Shown here: positions 1 to 9,319 of the stretch, in pieces
Layout of the letters: every line of letters begins with the position of its first letter
Position numbering within the stretch: position 1 is the stretch's first letter
From: Bradyrhizobium sp. CB3481
GTDB lineage: Bacteria > Pseudomonadota > Alphaproteobacteria > Rhizobiales > Xanthobacteraceae
NCBI RefSeq assembly: GCF_029714305.1
Contig: NZ_CP121647.1
Location: 5,414,501 to 5,478,500, forward strand
Direction of reading: 5' to 3'
Length of the DNA: 64,000 nucleotides
Notes under the pieces: model-generated
Told to the model about the DNA's origin: nothing
What the model saw: the letters and a program-made list of their open reading frames with translations, nothing else
Database searches by the model: none
Made by a program: the position numbers and the translations under genes

Positions 1-584
1 TCGTATCGATCCGCGATCGCGACCAGGTCTTTAAGCGGCGCGAAATCGCCGTCCATGCTGTAGAGACTTTCGACCACTATCCACACCCGGCCTGTTCCGC
101 CCTTGGTCCGCCAGTCGCGAATTGTGTTCTCGACCGACTGGGGTTCGTTATGAGCGCTCATCCGAAAGTCGGCCCGGCCAGCACGCGCGCCTTCGTGGAT
201 ACTCGCGTGCACGAGCGAATCGAGGACCAGCAAATCGCCTCGCTGCGGCAGCGTTGTCAGGAGAGCAAAATTTGCGACATAGCCGCCGCCAAAGAAAAGC
301 GCCCTCTCCGCCCCAAAGAACTTGGCAGCTTCCGCTTCGAGACTTTCGTGCTCCTCGCAATTGCCGCGCAAAAGCCGCGAGCCGCCCGCTCCGATCGGTG
401 TGCCGGCCTCGAGCGCGGCCAAAACGGCCTTTTTCATGCGAGGCGCGCTCGCGAGCGCCAGGTAATCGTTTGATGCGAAATCGATGCCTGCGCGCGGCTT
501 GAGGCTGCGCAGCCGGTTATCTTCTTTCAGGGTGTGCAAGGCGGTGACATAATCGGCCACTTTGGCCGCATGGATTGATTTCAT
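1..584 (-). CDS. bioF: 8-amino-7-oxononanoate synthase, partial (C-terminus off window)
   Basis: PLP-dependent enzyme that condenses pimeloyl thioester with L-alanine to 8-amino-7-oxononanoate in biotin synthesis. The reverse strand is open from ATG at 584 to the window edge (about 194 codons). Recognisable family blocks are FASNDYLALA near residue 37, the glycine-rich GAGGSRLLRGN, FFGGGYVANFALL and ESLYSMDGDFAPL. It lies 83 bp downstream of panD in the same direction, so it is the third gene of a bioB-panD-bioF operon. The PLP lysine lies beyond the window and cannot be checked. Confidence 0.93.
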   Translation of the reverse strand, partial: MKSIHAAKVADYVTALHTLKEDNRLRSLKPRAGIDFASNDYLALASAPRMKKAVLAALEAGTPIGAGGSRLLRGNCEEHESLEAEAAKFFGAERALFFGGGYVANFALLTTLPQRGDLLVLDSLVHASIHEGARAGRADFRMSAHNEPQSVENTIRDWRTKGGTGRVWIVVESLYSMDGDFAPLKDLVAIADRY

Positions 585-667
585 TCTTCACTCGCAGAGT
601 AGCCGTCAATCGCGCAAAAGTTCTGATGGCCGCAAGAAAACGACGGTTCAGCACCGGCCCCTCAGCT

Positions 668-1021
668 TCAATGCGGCACGATGCGATTTTCTAGATCAAC
701 CCGCACAACGTGTGGTCTAAAGGATTTGGCTTCCGCCTCATCAAAGGAGGCATATGCAACGATAGTAATTTTGTCTCCGGGCATCGCGAGTCGCGCGGCC
801 GCACCGTTCAGGTCTATGTTGCCCGACCGCCGGGGCGCTTCGGTGATATAGGTGCCGAAGCGCGCCCCGGTTTCGATGTTGTAGATTTCGACGCGTTCGT
901 TGATCATGAAGCCTGCCGCGTCCAGCAGCGCACGATCGATTGATATCGAGCTTTCAGAGTGCAGATCGGCTTCAGTCACCGAGGCAGGATGGATCTTGCC
1001 TTTCATCAACGTAATATGCAT
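668..1021 (-). CDS. panD: aspartate 1-decarboxylase
   Basis: Pyruvoyl enzyme that makes beta-alanine from aspartate for pantothenate/CoA. It has 117 residues, normal for the family. The N-terminal block with ADLH, then [11 protein letters not shown], and the later NGAAARL and GDKITI blocks match PanD. The self-cleavage site is usually Gly24-Ser25; here residues 23-25 read E-S-S, so the catalytic Ser25 is kept but the preceding Gly is Ser. It sits between bioB (48 bp upstream) and bioF, which ties beta-alanine supply to biotin synthesis. The ATG at 1021 is the natural start. Confidence 0.92.
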   Translation of the reverse strand: MHITLMKGKIHPASVTEADLHSESSISIDRALLDAAGFMINERVEIYNIETGARFGTYITEAPRRSGNIDLNGAAARLAMPGDKITIVAYASFDEAEAKSFRPHVVRVDLENRIVPH

Positions 1022-1069
1022 TAGTCACCTACACTGGAGTTTAGCGTACAGCGTGTTCGCTGCCCTGTT

Positions 1070-2065
1070 TCACTTAAGGCAAAGCGCGGATGTGATGCCG
1101 AGCCGGGCCAGCAAATTCGCGTCGCGGTTGGCTTCCGGGTTCTTGGTGGTCAACAGCACATCGCCGATGAAGATCGAATTCGCGCCGGCCAAGAAGCACA
1201 GCGCCTGCAGTTCATCGCTCATGTACTGTCGCCCGGCGGACAACCGCACTACGCTCTTCGGCATCATGATGCGGGCGGTCGCTACCAGCCGCACCAGCGC
1301 GATCGGATCGGGGCGGTCGGCGGTGGCATTGACCGGCACGCCCTTGACCTCGTTCCAAAGGTTGATCGGCACGCTTTCTGGAGGTTTTCGGAGGTTGGCG
1401 AGCAGCACCAGCATGCCAAGCCTGTCCTCGAGACGCTCGCCCATGCCAATAATGCCGCCGCTACACACGTTGATGCCGGCCTGGCGCACATATTCAAGTG
1501 TGTCGATGCGGTCCTGTAGGGTGCGGGTGGTGATGATCTTGCCGTAGAACTCGGGCGAAGTGTCGACATTGTGATTGTAGAAGTCGAGTCCGGCCTCAAA
1601 GAGCCGTGCGGCCTGCTTCGGCGTCAGCATGCCGAGCGTGACGCAGGTTTCCATGCCAAGACCTTTCACCGCGCTGATCATGTCGCAGATCTGATCGAGA
1701 TCGCGGTCCTTTGGACTGCGCCAGGCCGCGACCATGCAGAAGCGCCTCGCGCCGGCTTCCTTCGCGCGCTTTGCGGTGGCAACCACGTCGGCGCAATCCA
1801 TTAGACGGGTGGCCTTCAGGCCCGTGTCGTAATGGGCGCTCTGCGAGCAGTAGGCGCAGTCTTCCGGACAGCCGCCCGTCTTGATGCTGAGTAGGCTAGC
1901 GGTTTCGATATGGTTTGGATCGAAGTTGCTGCGATGAACGCTCTGCGCCTGGCACATCAAGTCGGCAAACGGCAAGCTATAGAGCGCTTCGGCCTCGGCG
2001 CGCTCCCACTCACCGCGGGCTGGCGTGCTATCGCTATCGTTCCGTATCGCTCCCACAGCAATCAT
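1070..2065 (-). CDS. bioB: biotin synthase
   Basis: Radical SAM enzyme that inserts sulfur into dethiobiotin. The CxxxCxxC cluster motif is [10 protein letters not shown] (Cys66, 70, 73). The second-cluster ligands are seen as [26 protein letters not shown] and the Arg of VRLSAGR. I chose ATG 2065 (331 aa) because it has a GGAGGG ribosome site about 10 bases upstream. An in-frame ATG at 2113 would add 16 residues, but those codons run through the BioR-type operator. First gene of the bioB-panD-bioF operon, divergent from bioR. Confidence 0.95.
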   Translation of the reverse strand: MIAVGAIRNDSDSTPARGEWERAEAEALYSLPFADLMCQAQSVHRSNFDPNHIETASLLSIKTGGCPEDCAYCSQSAHYDTGLKATRLMDCADVVATAKRAKEAGARRFCMVAAWRSPKDRDLDQICDMISAVKGLGMETCVTLGMLTPKQAARLFEAGLDFYNHNVDTSPEFYGKIITTRTLQDRIDTLEYVRQAGINVCSGGIIGMGERLEDRLGMLVLLANLRKPPESVPINLWNEVKGVPVNATADRPDPIALVRLVATARIMMPKSVVRLSAGRQYMSDELQALCFLAGANSIFIGDVLLTTKNPEANRDANLLARLGITSALCLK

Positions 2066-2094
2066 TTGGACTTGCCCTCCGTCCCGGGAATCAA

Positions 2095-2187
2095 TCATAG
2101 ATAATGAGAGCAATTATCTACGATAATTTGCTCGAATGGATGCTAACTGATGCGCCAAGTGAACGCACTTGCTTTTATGATAGATAA
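2095..2187. promoter_or_regulatory. three BioR-type operator boxes in the bioB/bioR intergenic region
   Basis: Three related AT-rich boxes lie between the divergent starts. They are TCATAGATAA at 2095-2104, the palindrome TTATC-TAC-GATAA at 2114-2126, and TGATAGATAA at 2178-2187 just before the bioR ATG. They resemble the TTATAGATAA/TTATCTATAA box known for alphaproteobacterial BioR. The positions suggest repression of bioB and autorepression of bioR. The motif match is seen; binding is inferred. Confidence 0.75.
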
Positions 2188-2190
2188 TCT

Positions 2191-2826
2191 ATGACGGCCG
2201 ACGAAAATACGACGACGGCGCAGCGGATCGCAGAGTCAATCAGCGAGCGCATTATCAGCGGCGCACTGCAGCCAGACGCCCCACTCCGGCAGGATCACAT
2301 CGCGCGGGAATTCAATTCAAGCCACGTCCCTGTGCGCGAGGCTTTTCGACAACTGGAGGCTCAACATCTTGTCATCGCTGTGCCACGTCGCGGTGTGCGT
2401 GTTGCTCCGCTTGATACCAATTCCGTGAAGGAGATCGCCGAAATGCGTGCGGCGCTCGAGGTGGTCGCCTTGCGTAATGCGGCTCCAAAGCTCACCTCTA
2501 GCCATTTGGCCCGGATCGAGCTCGCGCTGATTGAAGGAGACAACGCTCAGACAATTCAAGATTTTGAGACGGCCAACCGCGCCTTTCACCAAGCGCTGAT
2601 GGCGCCGTGCGCGATGCCGCGCCTGCTCGCCAGTCTCGACGGACTACAGCTTGCGAACTCTCGATTGGTGTTCGCGATGGCACGAAGTAGCGGCTGGCGA
2701 CCGCGGTCCAATCAGGATCACCGCCTAATTCTGCAAGCATTGCGAGCGCGCAACGTGGATCAAGCCTGTAACCTGCTCGCGCGCCACATCCAAACGATTG
2801 AGCGCCTTACCATTCCTGCGTCCTGA
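2191..2826 (+). CDS. bioR: GntR-family regulator, BioR type
   Basis: 211-residue GntR/FadR-type regulator. Residues about 12-75 form the winged helix (IISGALQPDAPLRQ, then VPVREAFRQLEAQHLV). The rest is an FCD-type helical effector domain starting near EIAEMRAALEV. It is divergent from bioB, with BioR-type boxes on both sides of the intergenic region, which fits the known alphaproteobacterial biotin repressor BioR. The GntR call is secure; BioR rests on family knowledge plus context. Confidence 0.85.
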   Translation: MTADENTTTAQRIAESISERIISGALQPDAPLRQDHIAREFNSSHVPVREAFRQLEAQHLVIAVPRRGVRVAPLDTNSVKEIAEMRAALEVVALRNAAPKLTSSHLARIELALIEGDNAQTIQDFETANRAFHQALMAPCAMPRLLASLDGLQLANSRLVFAMARSSGWRPRSNQDHRLILQALRARNVDQACNLLARHIQTIERLTIPAS

Positions 2827-2991
2827 CCGGCAGTGAGATCTGGCGAGTTCCGTTGCAGACCGCGCTCATTGCAAGACCGTCCAAGCAGCGACATCTTGCC
2901 AGCAACGCGGGATATGCGTGCTAGCGTTGCAGCGGGCCCGGTTCCACGATAGTTATGCGGCCTACTTGCGATATCACTTCTCAGGCTACCC

Positions 2992-3297
2992 ATGATCCGT
3001 CACATCGTCTTGTTCACCGCCAAGGATGCAGCCCAGGTCGACAAAATGATCGAAGGCCTTTCCGTTCTCACCACAATCCCGCACGCCCGCCGGCTCGAGG
3101 TTGCTCGCAACCGCAAGACCGACCAACTCGGTAACGAGATCGACGTCGTGGTTTATGGTGAGTTCGACAACGAGGCGGATCTCGCAGCTTATAAAGCGCA
3201 CGATCTGTACCAGGAATCGATCAGTCGGGTACGACCACTCCGCGAACTGCGGTTCGCGGCCGACTATAACGTGTCAACAGATGTGCGTTTTGTCTGA
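2992..3297 (+). CDS. Dabb (stress-responsive A/B barrel) family protein
   Basis: 101-residue small protein starting MIRHIVLF, the typical first strand of the dimeric alpha+beta barrel (Dabb) family. Further family features are VVVYGEFDNEADLAAYKAHD and a C-terminal VRPLRELRFAADY strand. Function varies in this family (stress-induced, or enzymes such as polyketide cyclases), so none is assigned. It lies between bioR and pabB on the same strand, with no clear operon link. Confidence 0.8.
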   Translation: MIRHIVLFTAKDAAQVDKMIEGLSVLTTIPHARRLEVARNRKTDQLGNEIDVVVYGEFDNEADLAAYKAHDLYQESISRVRPLRELRFAADYNVSTDVRFV

Positions 3298-3468
3298 ATA
3301 GCAGCGATAATCGAGTTAGTCGGCGCACCGTGTCTACTGGCGGGAGTTATCCCTGATAATCGATCTCAAAAGCTTGCGGATCCGAGAAGAGCGTCACTCT
3401 CGTTGTGGTGAGAATCACAATCAGAGCGCAACTCGCAGCACGCCAACCCTCCAGTGACTGACAGGCCG

Positions 3469-4863
3469 ATGCACATCCGAGAACTGCCATGGATTGAGCC
3501 TGTCACAGCGATGGGAAGTCTGGTGCACCGACCGCACCTTACTTTTCTCGATAGCGCGGCAAGACATGAGTTGCTTGGGCGCTACTCATATCTGACCTGC
3601 GACCCATTCAGCACCTTTATAATCGCAGACGGACAGGCGAGCTGCGATGGAGAGGCTCTCGAGGGCGATCCATGGGGAGTTCTTCGCACCCTGCTCGCCA
3701 ACTATCCGCAAGAGCATCGCCTGGATCTCCCGCCATTCCAGGGAGGTGCGGCCGGGTTTCTTGCTTACGATCTGAGTAGGACACTGGAGCGATTGCCGGC
3801 CCCCGCAATTCCCGGTCAGCGTTTGCCCCAATCCGTCCTGCATTTTTACGATGTGGTAATCAGCTACGACCATCGTCACGACAGATGCTGGATCGTTTCG
3901 ACGGGATGGCCGGAGCAGGATCCCGCACGTCGAAGCGAGCGTGCACTTCGGCGAGCTGACGAGTTTGCAGCACTGCTTGCTAGCCCAAAGTCGCCGCGGA
4001 ATGGTCCCGTCGGTCTACTTGGCGGATGGCACTCGAACTTCAGCCGTGACGGCTACATCGCGGCGGTACAGCGCGTCATCGACTTGATTCTGGCTGGAGA
4101 CGCCTTCCAAGCCAACATTGCGCAACGCTTCAGCGCCCGGGTATCGCCCTCATTTGATCCGCTTGCGTTTTACTGCCAGCTGCGCTCATTGAACCCTGCG
4201 CCTTTTGCAGCCCTCTTGCGCTATGGCAAGCTGACGATTGCATCGAGCTCCCCAGAGCGGTTCCTAAAGCTTGATGGACGGCATGTCGAAACGCGCCCCA
4301 TCAAAGGTACAATTGCGCGCTCCGCCGATTCCAACGAGGACAAGCGTCGCGCTGGAATCCTAGTCGCGTCCGAAAAGGACCGTGCCGAGAACATTATGAT
4401 CGTCGACCTCCTGCGTAACGATCTGTCGCGCGTCTGCACTCCGCATTCGGTCGAGGTTCCACTGCTGTGCGACCTCGAATCCTATGCCTCAGTACACCAC
4501 CTCGTCTCGATCGTAAGGGGGGAGCTTGCAGGAGACCAAGACGCCGTCACCCTTTTGCGAGCTTGCTTTCCGGGCGGCTCCATTACGGGGGCGCCAAAGG
4601 TGCGGTCGATGGAGATTATTGCCGAAATCGAGCGTGTGACGCGTGATGTTTATTGCGGGGCGATCGGCTTCATCGGCTTCAATGGGCGTATGGATACGAA
4701 CATTGCGATCCGCACTGTTACGATCGACGAAGGTTTGGCCGTTTTTCATGCAGGCGGCGGGATAACGGCAATGTCGGATCCACAGGCCGAATACGAGGAG
4801 ACGCTCGCCAAGGCGCAGCGCATCTTTGATGCATTTCGTCCTGCAACATCTGGTGCATTTTGA
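3469..4863 (+). CDS. pabB: aminodeoxychorismate synthase component I
   Basis: Chorismate-utilising enzyme that makes 4-amino-4-deoxychorismate for folate. The PIKGT motif (Lys279 from this start) marks PabB rather than TrpE, which has PIAGT. GGSITGAPK and the ASEKDRAENIMIVDLLRNDL block are present. ATG 3469 has AGG close upstream; an in-frame GTG at 3454 would add five residues. Its stop overlaps the pabA start by 4 bases, so the two subunits are translationally coupled. Intact, 464 aa. Confidence 0.93.
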   Translation: MHIRELPWIEPVTAMGSLVHRPHLTFLDSAARHELLGRYSYLTCDPFSTFIIADGQASCDGEALEGDPWGVLRTLLANYPQEHRLDLPPFQGGAAGFLAYDLSRTLERLPAPAIPGQRLPQSVLHFYDVVISYDHRHDRCWIVSTGWPEQDPARRSERALRRADEFAALLASPKSPRNGPVGLLGGWHSNFSRDGYIAAVQRVIDLILAGDAFQANIAQRFSARVSPSFDPLAFYCQLRSLNPAPFAALLRYGKLTIASSSPERFLKLDGRHVETRPIKGTIARSADSNEDKRRAGILVASEKDRAENIMIVDLLRNDLSRVCTPHSVEVPLLCDLESYASVHHLVSIVRGELAGDQDAVTLLRACFPGGSITGAPKVRSMEIIAEIERVTRDVYCGAIGFIGFNGRMDTNIAIRTVTIDEGLAVFHAGGGITAMSDPQAEYEETLAKAQRIFDAFRPATSGAF

Positions 4864-5438
4864 TCCTCGTCATCGACAACTACGATTCTTTCGTCTTCAA
4901 CATTGCCCGTTATTTCCGGAAACTTGGTGAAGAGACGGAGGTGATCCGGAACGACGCGCTGACCGTCAACGATCTTATTGGTCTCAAGCCGCGCGCAGTG
5001 GTCATTTCGCCTGGTCCCTGCACTCCAATGGAGGCTGGAATATCCACGGCCGTCGTCCGCGAACTTTCAGGTCGCGTGCCAATTCTCGGCATCTGTCTCG
5101 GACACCAGTGTATTGGGAGCGTGTTCGGCGGGCGCGTAGTGCGTGCACGTCGCCCCATGCACGGACGGGCTTCTCATATAACTCATGACGGCCGGGGACT
5201 ATTCTCGGGACTCTCATCCCCGCTTTCCGTCGGACGCTACCATTCTCTTGTTGTTCAGCTCGATGAGATATGTGCCTCGCATCTCAGGGCGACAGCGCGT
5301 TCCGAGGAAGGCGAGATCATGGCCCTCGCACATCGGTACCAATCAACTTACGGTGTGCAGTTCCACCCCGAATCGATACTTACCCAACAAGGGAATGTAC
5401 TGCTTTCGAACTTCTTGCGAATAGCAAGAACTCGCTAG
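4860..5438 (+). CDS. pabA: aminodeoxychorismate/anthranilate synthase glutamine amidotransferase subunit
   Basis: Class I glutamine amidotransferase that supplies ammonia to PabB. It starts ILVIDNYDSFVFN and has the nucleophile elbow GICLGHQ and the C-terminal YGVQFHPES, giving the Cys-His-Glu triad. The start is TTG at 4860, overlapping the pabB TGA. Length of 192 aa is normal. Fused or split PabA and TrpG look alike; the PIKGT-type PabB partner makes the folate role the better call. Confidence 0.92.
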   Translation: MILVIDNYDSFVFNIARYFRKLGEETEVIRNDALTVNDLIGLKPRAVVISPGPCTPMEAGISTAVVRELSGRVPILGICLGHQCIGSVFGGRVVRARRPMHGRASHITHDGRGLFSGLSSPLSVGRYHSLVVQLDEICASHLRATARSEEGEIMALAHRYQSTYGVQFHPESILTQQGNVLLSNFLRIARTR

Positions 5439-5499
5439 CGTGAGGATGGGATAGCATGGCGCACGTCGGACGTCAGAAATCGGCGCCGGGCCAACCGAG

Positions 5500-6293
5500 T
5501 TCCACCGCCATGCGGCGGGTGCGGTGATGCAGGCCGATTATGCCGGTGGTTGATCCGCAAACCGGCGCACGAGCCGAAGCTCGACCAACCCTTTGCTGCC
5601 ATGGCCGAATACTACGACTTACGATTCTGCGGACCTGCGGCGCAGGCCCCGCGACAAGGACAAGGTTGAAGGCGCGGTGCTGATTGTCGAGCGCTGGATT
5701 TTGGCACGGCTCCCCCACCGGCGGTTCTTCAACTTGGCCGATCTCAACGCCGCGATTGACGATTTGCTCGAGGAGCTGAACAAGCGACCGATGCACCAGA
5801 TCGGGAAATTCCGCCGGCAGATGTTCGAGGAGATCGAGCGGGCTGCGCTGTCGCTGCTGCCCAGCAAGCCGTTCGAATATGCCGAATGGAAAACGCCCGA
5901 GGTCTACCCCGATATCACGTCCAAGTCGAGAAGACCTTTTTGCCGCACCACCTGATCCCTCGTCGGGTGGGACATCCGGCTCACCTAACCGGACTGCCGA
6001 GATCTTCCAGGATTACACGCGTATCGTCAGCCAGTTGGGCCGTTCTTAGCGCGCCGGCTATCTCACCGCAAACGAGCACATGTCCAAAGCCAATCAGCAT
6101 TACGCCATATGGTGTCCGCGGACTTGGTCAAGATGGCGGGGCGGATCGGCGTCAATGCCACCACCCTCGTCGAGCGGATGATGCGTGAGCGCCCGCATCC
6201 CGAGCAGGGTTATCGTTCCGCCAGGGGCATCATCGCCCTGGCCCGGTGCTACGAGCGCGATCGGCTGGAGACGGCCTGCGAGGGGGCTCGCTA
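5500..6293 (+). pseudogene. istA: IS21-family transposase IstA remnant
   Basis: Pieces of an IstA protein lie in different frames. About 5660-5910 encodes [31 protein letters not shown] and KPFEYAEWK. About 6109-6293 encodes the C-terminal HPEQGYRSARGIIALARCYERDRLE block. Frameshifts separate them, the N-terminal half is missing and there is no istB. It is an old, inactive IS21 relic between pabA and the methyltransferase gene. Confidence 0.8.
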
Positions 6294-6375
6294 AAAGCAA
6301 AGCGAGCAGTGCAGCACCTCGACCTCTTTGTGGGCCCATGCTCGGCTCGAACGCTTACATGAGATCCAAGAGCTT

Positions 6376-7065
6376 TCATCGAGCTGTGAGTTCCCAAATA
6401 ATCCGGACGTGCCCCCCTGGAATCGAGGGTCGGAAAATGTGCATATCTCTGACTCGCAGCTTACTCTTATCAATCAAGTTCAGGACGCGGCCAACATCTC
6501 CCTGGTCAGAGAAGAGCACATACATTACAGCCTTATCATTTAGGTGGAGGTGTGCACATTTGAGAGCTGAGGCCATAACGTTATGATCTTCATCGAAGCA
6601 AGAGCGCTCCAGGTCGTCTTTTGCTTTACGATTCCAATAGGGGGCAGCAAAGAGAATGATATCAAATTTTTCACCCGGCTGCAGCCCAGAATAGGTATCG
6701 CTATAGCGCACTTCGGCTCTGTCTGAGTAACCTAATCGCTCGATGTTTATCTTAGTCGTGAGAACGGCTTGCGGATTTATGTCGAGAGCCACCAGAGATG
6801 CTGCGCCGGCACGGAGTGCTGCAAGCCCTAGTACACCTGATCCGCATCCCAGATCGAGCACTGTCGCGCCAGATTCGATGTGCCACCTCGACATCAATGC
6901 ATCGGGACCGTGACTTAGGCGCGGTGACAAAACGCCAGGCAGGATGTGTAGGGGCAGGCCACTTACTTCCACATCGTGCGCGCGTTCGCATAATCGGAGT
7001 TCGGCTAGCATAGCATCTACGTCCGTCGTTTGGCGCCGTACAGATACGCCTATCGGGGCAGTCAT
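6376..7065 (-). CDS. class I SAM-dependent methyltransferase
   Basis: 229-residue Rossmann methyltransferase. Motif I is VLDLGCGSGVLGLAAL (residues about 70-85), followed by the acidic LVALDINPQAV. The substrate loop AAPYWN replaces the NPPY of N-methylating enzymes, so it resembles the RsmC/HemK (MTS) group but with an altered motif. The target is unknown. A strong sigma-54 promoter with a NifA-type site lies 280-380 bp upstream in the right direction, so symbiotic, low-oxygen expression is likely. Reading frame intact. Confidence 0.85.
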   Translation of the reverse strand: MTAPIGVSVRRQTTDVDAMLAELRLCERAHDVEVSGLPLHILPGVLSPRLSHGPDALMSRWHIESGATVLDLGCGSGVLGLAALRAGAASLVALDINPQAVLTTKINIERLGYSDRAEVRYSDTYSGLQPGEKFDIILFAAPYWNRKAKDDLERSCFDEDHNVMASALKCAHLHLNDKAVMYVLFSDQGDVGRVLNLIDKSKLRVRDMHIFRPSIPGGHVRIIWELTAR

Positions 7066-7348
7066 CTAACCCTCCATCTCTTCGTGCCAAACAACATCGC
7101 AAGCCGTCGGGACCGATCCGGCGCAGCAGGCCGGCCTAGGTTAACTGCTTCAGCGTGCGGCAGACGGTGGGCTGGGGAGCCAGATAGCCGGCCCCATATC
7201 GCTCTCCATCAACCGACTGCCGACGATAGCGCGGCTGTTCCCGCGCGCTTGTTTTCTCGGAAAATGGACCCACAGGTTTAAAGGAGAGCATCGCTCGTCT
7301 TACACGTCTGAATGCACACAGTCCTTACTCGGAGTTGCTGCTCTCAAC

Positions 7349-7364
7349 AGCAACGGTCGTGCCA
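7349..7364 (-). promoter_or_regulatory. sigma-54 (-24/-12) promoter
   Basis: On the minus strand this reads TGGCACGACCGTTGCT, a full match to TGGCAC-N5-TTGC. It points at the methyltransferase gene (start 7065), leaving a leader of about 270 bases. A TGT-N10-ACA site lies about 70 bp upstream. Confidence 0.85.
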
Positions 7365-7431
7365 GCAACGTCCGAGCGCAGTAAACCTCTGATTAGGCTC
7401 GAACAATTCGCACGCGGTAGGCGACGGCCAG

Positions 7432-7447
7432 TGTTTTGAACGGGACA
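7432..7447. promoter_or_regulatory. NifA-type upstream activator site
   Basis: TGT-TTTGAACGGG-ACA fits the NifA consensus TGT-N10-ACA exactly. It is centred about 83 bp upstream of the -24 element at 7349-7364, the usual working distance. NifA binding is inferred. Confidence 0.75.
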
Positions 7448-8626
7448 GCATTTGTACTGTTGTCGGAAACTAGACGAGGATCGGCGATCGTTTGCGCCCG
7501 AAAGGCGGTCGTTCCGCAGCCTTGTCGCGGCAGCCCGGTGATCGCGAGCAAGTGAGTGAAATGCCGAGCGCGACGGCTCTAACAAACACGAGCTGGATCA
7601 AACCCCTCTCGGCACGGATGGTCGACGGCCTGATCAAATTGGGTAACTTAGTGAGCCGACCGGAGCAAAACCGGCGACCAAGTGGAGAACGCCGCATCGG
7701 ATTGGCAGAGCGCGGCGTCTCGACTCTGCTAGCCCTATCCTCATGTTGCGAAATGCCCCTGACGAGCACCTCTCATCGAACCTGGTACTCGCGCCGGCTG
7801 ATCCGGCCTATTTTCTTTTCCCATGATCCGGAAAACGTGAAGCAGTTTTCGGAAAGGAGGTCTTGTGCGTGGCAAGCCGCAGTAGCGGGTCCACCACGGA
7901 CCGGGCCCGAGCATTCTGATCTACTCTCCCTCCTCGTAGAACAGCTCGAGCGGCAGGCTGACCAGCTATTTGCCGAAGTGGAGCCGTTGGTATTACCGCG
8001 TGGGCATCCGTGAACACTCAACAGCTCGGTCTGGGCTGGATGACGGGCCCCGGCAGATCATTAGATCGTGATTGCATTTCCAACGGCTTGTTGACTTCGT
8101 ATCGTCGATGCACTCGACCGCCTCACCGGGCACGATCCGTCGTCAGAACCGAGGGGCGCGGCGCTCTTTGCATGAGAGGATAGTCCCTATGCGAAATCCT
8201 CTTACGAGCCCGAACTAAAAACATCCATCGCGTGGGCCAATAATATGCCGATGCTCGACAGAATCAGAATCCTGACAAGAGCCGAATACATGCGCCGCCT
8301 CCATGGCTCGCTTCCTCCCTTCTGCGCGACCGCTTACACACCTCGAATTGATTGCTGACCACGAACTGAGTTCGCAGCAAACTGATCAGTCTGAGCATAG
8401 CGGCTAGCTGCCAAGGTGTGGAACGATCAAAGATAGAAGATAGAAAACCCAGCTGTTCTGTTCCAACCCGCGTGATAAGCGCCGCTGATAGCGCGCTGGT
8501 GACCGAAAGCCCCGTGTGGCTAATGTGCAACGGGTATTTGGTTTCCGCGCGGGAATGTCCGTAACGTACGCTCCGGCCCTTGAGGTGCCGGTAACATCCA
8601 CGCGCAAGAATTTGCGGGGCGTACGG
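7448..8626. other. remnant DNA with no intact gene
   Basis: About 1.2 kb with only one recognisable item, the ureidoglycine aminohydrolase fragment at 7975-8077. A 173-codon open frame at 7492-8013 has no family features and looks like chance opening in GC-rich DNA. A short frame at 8248-8358 (starting MPMLDRIRIL) could not be assigned. Confidence 0.5.
7975..8077 (-). pseudogene. ureidoglycine aminohydrolase N-terminal fragment (duplicate)
   Basis: The minus strand encodes MQSRSNDLPGP and, after a stop or frame change, VFTDAHAVIPTAPLR. This parallels MQSRSYHVPRGG and VCTDAYAVIPNGVLR of the gene at 9493-10328. DNA similarity extends into the 5' flank to about 8110 (copy at about 10225-10370). 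It is a partial duplication of the start of that gene, already decayed. Confidence 0.7.
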
Positions 8627-8818
8627 ATGAACTTTTCAAGCTCGAAAGATGAGGGCTTATTGTCTCTTTGGGAGAGTGTGCGGCGGCAAGTGTTGGCCGA
8701 TCGCGCGAACGGCGGATGCTGCCGCTTTGTTGGTAATAATCTGCGCACCTATGCTGAATTGCTTTGTTTGGAAATGGACCGGCGGGAGCTGAAGTATACC
8801 CCGATCAATTGGTCTTGA
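8627..8818 (+). CDS. small conserved-looking hypothetical protein
   Basis: 63 residues from ATG 8627, with GGGGCG about ten bases upstream. The product is mixed helical and charged (LLSLWESVRRQVLAD, then RTYAELLCLEMDRRELKYTPINW). It resembles short proteins common in rhizobia but I assign no function. An in-frame ATG at 8516 would add an unconvincing N-terminus. It is followed 23 bp later by another small, frameshifted gene. Confidence 0.5.
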   Translation: MNFSSSKDEGLLSLWESVRRQVLADRANGGCCRFVGNNLRTYAELLCLEMDRRELKYTPINWS

Positions 8819-8841
8819 TTGGCCACTCCATGGGCATCCCG

Positions 8842-9037
8842 ATGAACGACCTGCAGAAGCAGTTGGAAAAGCTCCGAACCGATGCAGCCGAATGCAAATT
8901 GATCAGTGATCTAGCAACAGACCTGCAAAAGCGAGCGAGAGCTGTTCGGAAGGCTTGCGAACCATTTAAGGGTCCTGGCGTCCGAGGTCGAGCGAGCCAT
9001 TGCGGCGAAAGTCTCTGACAGCGAAACGAACCGATAA
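8842..9037 (+). pseudogene. small hypothetical protein broken by a 4-bp duplication
   Basis: The frame from ATG 8842 encodes MNDLQKQLEKLRTDAAEC and runs to TDLQKR. A tandem CGAG duplication at about 8934-8941 then shifts the frame. The continuation ELFGRLANHLRVLASEVERA, ending SDSETNR at 9037, is open one frame over. Restored, it would be a helical protein of about 63 residues. The unrepaired frame stops at 9018. Confidence 0.65.
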
Positions 9038-9291
9038 CGGTTTCGCGATCGCCACGGATTGGCTCTGGGTAGATGAGTGCGGCACATTGAAATTCACGCG
9101 GGCGGTAGCGAGCTGTTCGCCTGAGCCAAGCAGCATCAAATCAGTCCTGGCGGGGACTAATTCTGTTTTGACGCACTGGGCAAAAACATGGGCGCCTTAA
9201 GCCACAGCTCGTTTTGGTGTTCTCCCGGATAGACCCGGTCGAGCGTCGTTCAAAACGACCCCATTCCTAACCAAGTCATATACTTGCATTC

Positions 9292-9319
9292 GCCCGACGG
9301 ATTTTCGCGTCGGGCTTTT
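9292..9319 (+). terminator. rho-independent terminator
   Basis: Perfect 8-bp stem GCCCGACG / CGTCGGGC with an 8-base loop (9300-9307), followed by TTTT. Placed to end transcription from the small plus-strand genes at 8.6-9.0 kb. Confidence 0.75.

Noticed and set aside
7492..8013. 173-codon plus-strand open frame
   Set aside because: No family features, no ribosome site, and it overlaps an identifiable fragment on the other strand.
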